Source: a virus. Taken from it: a stretch of DNA of 20,381 nt. Position numbers and translations under genes: made by a program. The stretch spans positions 1-20,381 of IMG/VR virus record IMGVR_UViG_3300047551_002116. One strand, 5' to 3'. Positions 14,601 to 20,381 of this stretch are shown here, piece by piece. How positions within the stretch are numbered: position 1 is the stretch's first letter; every line of letters starts with the position of its first letter. The notes beneath the pieces are model-generated. The model searched no databases. It was given only the letters and a program-made list of their open reading frames with translations, and was not told the DNA's origin.

Positions 14601-17600
14601 CAGTACAGCACGTATCCGTGCTCTGGCCAGTGTGCTTGGAACGCTACAAGAGGAACTATCTCCTTTAGATGCTTCCTATGAAAAAGTTAATCGTGCTATT
14701 GAAAAGCAAAATGTCCTTATTGAACGGGAAACCACTAGGCGTGAGCGCCGCCGAAATCGTCTTACCCTTGGTCAAGGCGTCCAAGCAGCTGGCGCGGTCA
14801 TATCCGGCGGTATTTTTGGTGGGCCGGAAGGCTTTGCAGGCGGCCTGCTGGGTGCTGGTATAGGCAGCATCGTTCCTGGGCTTGGCACCGTCGGGGGAGC
14901 GTTTGCCGGCTCTGCTATCGGCGGTCAACTAGGTATGTTCAGACAGCAGCTAAGTGCTGCGACAGAACTAAGTTCAGAATTAACGCGACAACGTACAGCA
15001 TTGCAAGGCGTTGTATATAGCTACTCCGACTACCTAAGTGCTGTACAAGCGACAGAAGCACTTTCAAGACGCTTTAACATACCACTTACTGATACAACTA
15101 CTCAGTTTACCCGCCTATCTGCTGCTGTACTCGGATCAGGTCGTTCTATCAAGGACTCCGAGTTTGCTCTAAAGGCTGTAACCCAGGCTATCAAGGGCAC
15201 GGGCGGCGGCGCTGAGCAGGTTCAGGGAACGCTTCTCGCCCTTACGCAGGTGTTCTCAAAAGGTAAGGTAAGTGCTGAAGAACTAAACCAGATCGCCGAA
15301 CGGCTGCCTGGTACGTTTACGACGTTTGCCCAGGCTGCCGGAAAGTCAGGTCCGGAGCTTCAAAAAGCTTTACAGGACGGCAAGGTTACTATAGACGACT
15401 TAATGAAGTTCCTAGAGCTTCTTAGTAAAAAGTACGCTAAGACTGCCGATGACATTGCAAAGTCATCTCAGGATGCTGGAGCACGGTTTACGAAAGCTTT
15501 TCAAGATTTACAGCTAACTGCTGGTAGCGCACTTCAAGGCATTGGGTCTGATTTTCAAGATTTTGGAACTCGTGTTGTTGCTAGCCTAGATCGCATAATA
15601 CGCAAAATGATTGAACTCGGGCTAATTAAACCTGGTGCTCAGTATTACGTAGCGGAAATAGAGGCTAAGCGTATGTCAACTAGCCAGCTAGAGCAGCGCG
15701 TTCTAGAAGCAGCTGCCCGGGCAGAAGAGGAACGTTCTTCACCCTTGTACCGTCTTTTTGGCATAGGAGGTCAAGCAGGGCGACTGAACCCTGTATATAA
15801 CGCGCTGGGCTTACAAAACATTCTAAGTCCAAGCAGTCAAGAAGCTGATGTACTTGAGCAGGCACTTAAGCGTATTCGTCAGGCGGAAGCCTTAGCCAAC
15901 AAACCAGGCGGCCCTCCACCGCTCCCTGGCACGAATGGTGAAACCCCAGAGCAAAAACGCCTACGCGAGCAACGCGAAAGAGACGCACAGGTAGCTGCCG
16001 AACAAGCACAGCGGCGCAATGAGGAAATCGCTAAGCAGCAGATCCGCCTAGCTGACAACGTCTTCAAGCACCAGATGGAGCTAGAAGAGCGTCGCTACCA
16101 GCGCCGCAAAGAGCTGGCTGACTTAAATGCACAGAATGAGCTCCGGCTTCTTTTTGGTACTGAGCGAGAACGCGCTGCAGCTGATCTGCGCTATAGACAG
16201 AGCGTAGAACAGTTTGACCGCCAGATTGCGGATGCCAGGCGCGAGGTGGCACGGCAAGGGCAGGCTCTCCGCTCCGCTCAGCAGATGGCAGCGGTTACAG
16301 CAGGAGGTGCTGGGACAGCAGCAGGGACATTACTACAGCAAGGTACAGGATTTACGCCACAACAGCTAACGGCAGCCACTTCAGCCGCGGCCAAATTTAC
16401 AGGTGTCGCCAATATGTGTGCAGAGTCCGTAAAGGCTTTTTACGCTTCCTTAGGCATTTCACTGCCTGGTGTAACTGCGTGGGCGGATACCGTGCAGAAA
16501 GCTGGAACAGTTATGCGTGATTGGAGCAAACTAATGCCTGGCGATATTGTCGCCACAGGCAGGCCTGGAGATACACCTCATGTCGGCGTGTACACAGGTG
16601 GTTCCAACGTATTCCATCAGTCTAGAAGTCGTGGGCTGCGGGCAGGTAACTTCCCTGATCTAAATTACTTCCGCGGAGGTTATTTCGTCAGGCCGGCCGC
16701 AGCAGGTAGACAACGCGCTGCCGTTGCTGCTCAACAAAATCGTGCCATTGCAGATGTGGGCGATATTGATATGGCACAGCTGGGTCTACAGCAGGCTCAG
16801 CGCACTCTTGCAGACCTACTGGCGGAACGCCCCGGCTTCCAGAAAGCGGCTGAGACAACCCGCGTGCTCGACTACAGCGAAGCTATAAAGCAGCAAAATG
16901 TTGAACTAGATAAAGAACTTCGTCTACTTAGACAGCGCGTAGACTTGCAAACCCAGGGCTACACGGAAGCCTATATCGAACTGCAGCTCAAAGTAAATGA
17001 AAATACACGTGAACAGGCAAAACTAGAAGCCGAACTTCTCAATGCTGAGCCCTCAAAACGGGACGCTATCACCGCCACACTAGAAGGTCTACGCGAGGAG
17101 CTACGCATACGCCGTGACATCTACGACCTACAAGAGCGCACAAAACAAGGCTTCGGCTTCCGCGAAGGAGCTAAGCAGTACGTCGAATCCTTAGGCTCCA
17201 TGAAGGAGGCCACTTCACAGCTCACCCTCAACGGAATCAAAGGCCTCGAGGATGCCTTGATGGATCTGGCCACGACAGGTAGCGCCAACTTCGCCTCCTT
17301 CGCTGCCGAGGTGCTCAAACAGGGTGCTCGCATGATCCTGCAGCAGCTCGTCCTTAAGCCGCTAATACAGGGATTGGCCAATCTGTTCAACCCTGGGGCA
17401 GCCGCGGCTTCGAGCTTCTCTGCTTTCAGCCCTGCTGCGCTGAATTTTGGTCCTATGGGGCCTGGTATCTCTGCATTCTCGGCTAACGGCAATGTCTTCG
17501 CATCCAACGGCATCATCCCTTATGCCATGGGCGGCATCGTGAATACGCCGACCCTCTTCCGCTTCGCCAACGGAGGCGTACCCTCCACGGGCCTTATGGG

Positions 17601-17823
17601 CGAGGCTGGCCCGGAAGCGATCATCCCGCTCCGCCGTGGCAGCGACGGCAAGCTCGGCGTTGCCGGGGGCGGCTCAACCAGCATCACCATCAACGTCGAC
17701 GCCAAGGGCAGCTCAGCCGAGGGCGATCCCGGCCGAGCCGCCGCCCTGGGTCGTGTCATCACCGCCGCCGTCCAAGCCGAGCTCGTCAAGCAGAAGCGCC
17801 CTGGCGGCCTGCTAAGTCGGTGA
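11680..17823 (+). CDS. H: Tape measure protein with embedded NlpC/P60-like domain
   Basis: 2047 residues, more than twice lambda gpH. Sets tail length and passes into the cell with the DNA. N-terminal third: coiled-coil (repeated LRSSFNELSK-type heptads). Around 590-615: LRIQSPSGESRDKVG and a glycine-rich helix, a motif known from tape measure proteins. Residues 869-954: three YKFPL-type repeats. About 1036-1085: a Gly/Ala-rich hydrophobic segment that could enter a membrane. About 1144-1290: the conserved tape measure domain (VSAEELNQIAERLPGTFTTF). About 1575-1665: an NlpC/P60-like peptidase with C1580, H1634 (HVGVYTGG) and H1646. From 1825: the lambda gpH C-terminal domain (FREGAKQYVESLGSMKEATS), ending with GLMGEAGPEAIIPLRRG. 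The middle (about 12000-16900) is more AT-rich than both ends, suggesting mosaic origin. AGGAGG supports the start. Confidence 0.93.
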   Translation: MAKQVSELFIKLGIQGEQELSALRSSFNELSKVTKLSETDLNSIRTRLVEFGREAGNTERVNRGLTDAFRGLLSEASRGSAIWQQLNSDLSKLRQEARLTDTELNSLRDIVVKESSAHKQSSASIKEHIKSLQDLKNQASLNGKLYQQLDADIEKLNSTLAQSTAGNREHYKSLTTILAVKPEKVLKAWQDYKRILDEGTASSEKLAVAQTRLRQLSGAPRILERQKIAQSAEIIGDPEYFKRFGFAGRSLPELPNTNAAYAQQVKELQQDLANLDRTSVAYLQTLMQLADVQRQATEVTQGYAQALLLGLNTGAAARSARNLQEVIAALRAEMQQLDVATSEGAAAYATNANQVRTLERELNQLANSYRHVGDAAAQATTAVSAASTGFTSRTDPLTGGVNPKYVAEQQRIFEDLVAQAEQGIAGALDAAIAAKTKLYEYQAAKEAAVNEEANAAAAELISLQEKQLDLEVKLVEQEYRRLNILEQQAAAAKNALGFKAQQQLSPFYESIVDLSTASVREQQSRMGRSSVEAFNDIVTAFTAGGRPTDLKEKSTYIGESVAAGITKGATDQGALADSAKTFADRLIAAFKKALRIQSPSGESRDKVGIPIGQGIGEGIIQGIQSFKQQIQSTIRDVLATPGRAPLYTGQLGQPTQMADKLQNLIARTSSRTSTYLPYARLLGENVLGSPALEEAFVRRLYEQGGVVPPAFLPASARRPLRGTSGIPGGNLESFLKLSAIQAVSRSGAFTGPLAPPATAPGAVSSLYSSLFAARGGTQVGTGAFPLFSPVSTVPLAQLRTTLQQLGGRSYSLGSTPGGSAADTLSRLVNAASSLSKLATEAAPGLGRLDTVISNVRRELRALNAEPTAYKFPLSSMLLPGGITVNTERYRRASTQLSSYGGSLLGFGSMYSDPRGGTGRYRFPLEGMMGPSSPIGGGSGGYKFPLDGMLGPSGSPKGMAALNATLKEFGPLSQASTARIRALASVLGTLQEELSPLDASYEKVNRAIEKQNVLIERETTRRERRRNRLTLGQGVQAAGAVISGGIFGGPEGFAGGLLGAGIGSIVPGLGTVGGAFAGSAIGGQLGMFRQQLSAATELSSELTRQRTALQGVVYSYSDYLSAVQATEALSRRFNIPLTDTTTQFTRLSAAVLGSGRSIKDSEFALKAVTQAIKGTGGGAEQVQGTLLALTQVFSKGKVSAEELNQIAERLPGTFTTFAQAAGKSGPELQKALQDGKVTIDDLMKFLELLSKKYAKTADDIAKSSQDAGARFTKAFQDLQLTAGSALQGIGSDFQDFGTRVVASLDRIIRKMIELGLIKPGAQYYVAEIEAKRMSTSQLEQRVLEAAARAEEERSSPLYRLFGIGGQAGRLNPVYNALGLQNILSPSSQEADVLEQALKRIRQAEALANKPGGPPPLPGTNGETPEQKRLREQRERDAQVAAEQAQRRNEEIAKQQIRLADNVFKHQMELEERRYQRRKELADLNAQNELRLLFGTERERAAADLRYRQSVEQFDRQIADARREVARQGQALRSAQQMAAVTAGGAGTAAGTLLQQGTGFTPQQLTAATSAAAKFTGVANMCAESVKAFYASLGISLPGVTAWADTVQKAGTVMRDWSKLMPGDIVATGRPGDTPHVGVYTGGSNVFHQSRSRGLRAGNFPDLNYFRGGYFVRPAAAGRQRAAVAAQQNRAIADVGDIDMAQLGLQQAQRTLADLLAERPGFQKAAETTRVLDYSEAIKQQNVELDKELRLLRQRVDLQTQGYTEAYIELQLKVNENTREQAKLEAELLNAEPSKRDAITATLEGLREELRIRRDIYDLQERTKQGFGFREGAKQYVESLGSMKEATSQLTLNGIKGLEDALMDLATTGSANFASFAAEVLKQGARMILQQLVLKPLIQGLANLFNPGAAAASSFSAFSPAALNFGPMGPGISAFSANGNVFASNGIIPYAMGGIVNTPTLFRFANGGVPSTGLMGEAGPEAIIPLRRGSDGKLGVAGGGSTSITINVDAKGSSAEGDPGRAAALGRVITAAVQAELVKQKRPGGLLSR
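14284..14541 (+). repeat. Three imperfect YKFPL repeats inside the tape measure gene
   Basis: Units begin at 14284 (YKFPLSSMLLPGG), 14437 (YRFPLEGMMGPSS) and 14500 (YKFPLDGMLGPSG). The last two are 63 bases apart and similar also at DNA level. They are joined by Gly/Ser-rich linkers and interrupt the otherwise helical protein. Confidence 0.6.
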
Positions 17824-17863
17824 GCTGCCACGTAGTTAAGCTGTTATGGACTTGAGGTAAGTC

Positions 17864-18199
17864 GTGAGCACATTCACCTACGCGCCGTCCTATGACCCCG
17901 TGGAGGTGAGTAGGCCACGAGTGCGTACATTCAAGGCAGGTGACGGTTACGAACAGCGCATCCGCTTCGGCCTAAACACTGACCCCAAGGAATGGACCCT
18001 TGTCTTCAAGGAGCGCTCCATCGCCGAACGCGAAAACATCCTTAGTTTCTTCGAGGCTCGTGGCGGCTACGAGTCGTTCGACTGGACTCCCCCACGAGGC
18101 ACCGCGGGCAAGTACGTCTGCGCAGAGTGGCAGATGACCATGACCTCCGCCAACTACAGCACAATCCAAGCAACCTTCCGTCAAGTCTTCGAACCTTGA
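17864..18199 (+). CDS. M: Minor tail protein, lambda gpM family
   Basis: 111 residues, nearly the same length as lambda gpM. VRTFKAGDGYEQRIRFGLNT, EWTLVFKERS, ILSFFEARGGYESFDWTPP and ending TIQATFRQVFEP are the family signature (a beta protein of the distal tail, needed for joining tip to tube). The GTG start has GAGG 6 bases upstream. The 40-base gap before it contains GCTGCCACGTAGTTAAG, a degraded copy of the intergenic repeat. It is followed by the tandem repeat at 18201-18249. Confidence 0.92.
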   Translation: MSTFTYAPSYDPVEVSRPRVRTFKAGDGYEQRIRFGLNTDPKEWTLVFKERSIAERENILSFFEARGGYESFDWTPPRGTAGKYVCAEWQMTMTSANYSTIQATFRQVFEP

Positions 18200-18200
18200 G

Positions 18201-18249
18201 CCACCACACCCCTTAGCCACCACGCCCCTTAGCCGCGACGCAACTTATG
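18201..18249 (+). repeat. 16-bp tandem repeat whose last copy holds the start codon of gene L
   Basis: CCACCACACCCCTTAG (18201-18216) and CCACCACGCCCCTTAG (18217-18232) differ at one base. The third unit, CCGCGACGCAACTTATG (18233-18249), ends in the ATG of gene L. The period equals that of the repeat at 10871-10935 and the units are related (CCACGCMMCTTAG). The repeat fills the whole M-L gap. Confidence 0.8.
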
Positions 18250-18969
18250 GCTGTACCTACCTCAGAGCTCCAGAGCATCACCCCAAGCAGCATTATCGAA
18301 CTTTATGTCCTGGAACTAAACGCCCTACAGCACGGCGCTGCCGCCACCTACCGCTTCCACGCCGGCACCAACCTGGTTAATAACGGCGACGTGGTCTGGG
18401 CAGGCAATACTTACCAGCGGTTTCCCATCGAAGCAGACGGCTTTGAGTACAACGGCCAAGGCACCCTGCCGCGCCCCAAAATCCGCTGTAGCAACATCTT
18501 CGGCACCATCACAGCCATCCTGCTGACCCTGCCCAGCGGCCTAGAAGGCGCCAAGGTGACGCGGATCCGCACCATGGCCCGCTACCTAGACGCCGTCAAT
18601 TTCCCAGGCGGCACCAACCCTTACGGCACTCCAGACCCAACCGCTGAGTTCCCCCGCGAGATCTACTACATCGACCGCAAGTCCAGCGAAACCCGCGACC
18701 TCGTGGAATTCGAGCTGGCTTCAGCGTTTGATCTGGCTGGTGTCCGCGCCCCCAAGCGGCAGTGCATCAGCTCGATCTGCCAATGGCGGTACCGCTCGGC
18801 TGAGTGCAGCTACACCGGAACCAACTACTTCGACGCCAATGACTCACCCGTCGGTTCCGCCGGCCTAGACGTATGCGGAAAACGCATAAGTAGTTGCAAG
18901 GCCCGCTTTGGACAGACGGCTGAGCTGCCGTTCGGGTCCTATCCAGGTGTGGGGACGACGTACACATGA
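18247..18969 (+). CDS. L: Minor tail protein, lambda gpL family, probable Fe-S protein
   Basis: 240 residues against about 232 in lambda. [39 protein letters not shown] and [20 protein letters not shown] are typical of the family. C-terminal cysteines C178, C187, C210 and C217 show the spacing C-x8-C-x22-C-x6-C which, as I recall, is that of the four [4Fe-4S] ligands of lambda gpL. C173 is an extra nearby cysteine. It joins gpM and the tip complex. The start codon lies in the repeat-derived CAACTTATGG context without a Shine-Dalgarno. It ends in a 4-base ATGA overlap with gene K. Confidence 0.93.
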   Translation: MAVPTSELQSITPSSIIELYVLELNALQHGAAATYRFHAGTNLVNNGDVVWAGNTYQRFPIEADGFEYNGQGTLPRPKIRCSNIFGTITAILLTLPSGLEGAKVTRIRTMARYLDAVNFPGGTNPYGTPDPTAEFPREIYYIDRKSSETRDLVEFELASAFDLAGVRAPKRQCISSICQWRYRSAECSYTGTNYFDANDSPVGSAGLDVCGKRISSCKARFGQTAELPFGSYPGVGTTYT

Positions 18970-19694
18970 ACTGGCGCGATCACGCTCTGGATCACGCCAA
19001 GGCAGAGGATCCACGCGAGGCCTGCGGTCTGCTGGTGGTGCTCAAGGGCCGCGAAGCCTACTGGCCCTGTCACAACCTGGCCAGTTCACCGGCTGACATG
19101 TTCGTCCTCGACCCTGCCGACTGGGCCGCGGCTGAAGATGCCGCCGAGGTCATCGGCATCATCCACAGCCACCCCTCCACTCCACCTACACCCAGCCAGG
19201 CCGACCTAGTGGCATGCGAGCGCAGTGGCCTGCCTTGGTACATCGTCAACCCCAAGACCGAGTCCTGGGACGAGTGCCGGCCCAGCGGCTACAAGGCCCC
19301 GCTCATCGGCCGCCAGTGGGTCTGGGCAGTGACCGACTGCTGGACCCTGGCCCGCGACTGGTACGCCGAACAAGGCATAAGCGTGCGTGACTGGGACCGC
19401 CCCCTAAGCCCCGAGGCGTTCCAACAGGATCCAATGTTCGACCGTTGCTGGGCCGACACCGGCTTCCGCGAACTAGACCCCGACGAAGACCTTGAGCCAG
19501 GCGACCTCCTCCTTATGTCCATCCAGAGCCCAGGCCTAAACCACTGCGCCGTCTACTTAGGTGACCAGCTTGTCCTCCACCACCTACAAGGCCGCTTGTC
19601 TAGTCGCGACTTACTGGGTGGCTGGCTCCTAAAGTGCACGGGGAGGCGTCTTCGACATGCTGCGCAAGATCAAGCTCTACGGCCAGCTAGCTAA
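18966..19694 (+). CDS. K: Tail tip peptidase, lambda gpK family (JAMM plus NlpC/P60)
   Basis: 242 residues with two enzyme domains. The N-terminal JAB/MPN domain has E18 (REACGLL) and H67-S-H69-P with S77 and D80 (HSHP...SQAD), the complete JAMM zinc-binding set. The C-terminal NlpC/P60 domain has C125 ([11 protein letters not shown]), H193 (NHCAVYLG) and H205 or H206 as likely catalytic triad. The protein is needed for tail assembly and is presumed to cut peptidoglycan or process tip proteins. Its ATG overlaps the stop of L by 4 bases, and its 3' end overlaps gene I by 38 bases, so translation is probably coupled across all three. Confidence 0.94.
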   Translation: MNWRDHALDHAKAEDPREACGLLVVLKGREAYWPCHNLASSPADMFVLDPADWAAAEDAAEVIGIIHSHPSTPPTPSQADLVACERSGLPWYIVNPKTESWDECRPSGYKAPLIGRQWVWAVTDCWTLARDWYAEQGISVRDWDRPLSPEAFQQDPMFDRCWADTGFRELDPDEDLEPGDLLLMSIQSPGLNHCAVYLGDQLVLHHLQGRLSSRDLLGGWLLKCTGRRLRHAAQDQALRPAS

Positions 19695-20244
19695 GTTTGT
19701 TGGCAAGCGTGTCCTCGAAGCCGACGTCGCCACCGCTGCCGAAGCTGTCCGCTTCCTCGTCACCAACTGGCCAGAGCTGGAACGCCACATGGCCGACCAG
19801 TACTACCGCGTAAGTCTTGATACTTATGACCTAAGTGGTGATGAGTTGCATGACCCAGCCGGCGCATCGACTATTCGCATTGCGCCAGTTGTTGCTGGTG
19901 CTGGTTCCGTGGGCCGCATCCTTTTAGGTGTCGCACTTATTGCCCTGGCGTTTGTGCCGGGAATTGGAGCCGCAACATTAGCTATTGGCGCAGCAAAAAT
20001 CGCCGTTGGCAGCACTCTGCTGGGCCTAGGCGCCACTCTTGTCCTCGGTGGCGTAGCTCAACTACTTACACCAGTCCCAAAGCTAGACGCCACCTCAGAG
20101 CAAGACCCGCGCCGTAGCTTCAGCTTCAGCGGAATCCAAAACACAAGCCGCCAAGGCACACCAGTCCCAATCATCTACGGTGAGACCTTGGTGGGCTCGA
20201 TTGTTATCTCCGCCGCCCTCGACACCGTACAGGTAAGCGTATAA
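19657..20244 (+). CDS. I: Tail assembly protein, lambda gpI family
   Basis: 195 residues. The N-terminal part ([39 protein letters not shown]) is the ubiquitin-like fold of this family. The middle has two hydrophobic Gly/Ala-rich segments (about 80-103 and 105-135) that look membrane-like. The end ([20 protein letters not shown]) is the typical tail. gpI helps tip assembly but is not found in the lambda virion. GGGGAGG stands 10 bases before the ATG inside gene K. The TAA stop is followed by GCC as at several other genes here. Confidence 0.9.
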   Translation: MLRKIKLYGQLAKFVGKRVLEADVATAAEAVRFLVTNWPELERHMADQYYRVSLDTYDLSGDELHDPAGASTIRIAPVVAGAGSVGRILLGVALIALAFVPGIGAATLAIGAAKIAVGSTLLGLGATLVLGGVAQLLTPVPKLDATSEQDPRRSFSFSGIQNTSRQGTPVPIIYGETLVGSIVISAALDTVQVSV

Positions 20245-20247
20245 GCC

Positions 20248-20381
20248 ATGACGATCACTCATTCCCTGGTTGTTGGCGCTGGTGGCGGTGGAGGCGGCAA
20301 AGGTGGCGGCGCCCAAGCCCGCACACCTCAAATCACCAAGGACAGCCTCGACAGCACCCAGTACGCCACCGTCCTTGACCT
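20248..20381 (+). CDS. J: Tail tip / host-specificity protein, lambda gpJ family, 3' end missing
   Basis: Only 44 residues are inside the window. The N terminus MTITHSLVVGAGGGGGGKGG followed by RTPQITKDSLDSTQYATVLD matches the start of J-type central tail tip proteins (glycine-rich leader, then 'P-x-DSL-S' and 'a-vld'). It directly follows gene I as in lambda. J forms the tip hub and usually carries receptor binding. No good Shine-Dalgarno before the ATG; coupling to gene I, 3 bases upstream, is likely. The gene runs off the right edge. Confidence 0.85.
   Translation, partial: MTITHSLVVGAGGGGGGKGGGAQARTPQITKDSLDSTQYATVLD

Noticed and set aside
1-20381. CRISPR array, tRNA, rRNA or insertion sequence
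   Set aside because: None seen: the only direct repeats are the 16-bp intergenic units and repeats inside the tape measure gene, with no spacers, cloverleaf or transposase.

Overview
This window is the packaging, head and tail module of a lambda-like siphovirus (free phage or prophage). Every gene reads rightward and the order follows lambda almost exactly: Nu1 - A - W - B - [protease/capsid] - head completion genes - U - V - G/GT - H - M - L - K - I - J. The window opens inside the small terminase gene and closes inside the J-like tip gene. No integrase, lysis, replication or host gene is visible, so lifestyle and host cannot be read directly. The DNA is GC-rich by eye, and about half the starts lack a Shine-Dalgarno sequence (4585, 7657, 8883, 9216, 9664, 11005, 18247). 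That would suit a cyanobacterial host, but it is only a weak hint.

Layout: 1-2411 DNA packaging (TerS, TerL of the lambda gpA type). 2415-4552 head-tail joining protein and portal. 4585-7629 one very large ORF that fuses several small N-terminal domains, an HK97-type (S78) prohead protease and an HK97-fold major capsid protein. 7657-8671 head accessory proteins, with a strong intrinsic terminator at 8322-8352. 8689-9873 small genes and the tail terminator. 9914-10852 tail tube, followed by a tandem repeat and a second terminator. 11005-11675 tail assembly chaperones, with a textbook -1 frameshift signal. 11680-17823 a 2047-residue tape measure protein carrying an NlpC/P60-like domain. 17864-20381 the tail tip genes M, L, K, I and J. 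There is no gene-free stretch longer than about 300 bases; the longest gap (10853-11004) is filled by the 16-bp repeats, the terminator and a conserved start context.

How it works together: TerS/TerL cut and pump DNA through the portal into a prohead built from the capsid half of the polyprotein and matured by the protease half. W-like and FII-like proteins finish the head. The chaperones (G and GT) load tube protein onto the tape measure, the U-like protein caps the tail, and M/L/K/I/J form the tip. The genes expected to be made in largest amounts (capsid, putative decoration protein, tail tube) have visibly stricter codon choice, and the decoration and tube genes are each followed by a terminator.

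Beyond the standard module, four things stand out. (1) The tetramer TAAG (complement CTTA), especially CTAAG/CTTAG, is very frequent in genes and between them, yet missing from the capsid, decoration and tube coding regions. (2) A 16-bp tandem repeat related to CCACGCAACTTAG fills intergenic gaps, and its last copy carries the start codon of the next gene. (3) The protease-capsid polyprotein shows a codon-usage switch and a candidate internal start. (4) The G/GT frameshift signal is nearly complete on inspection.
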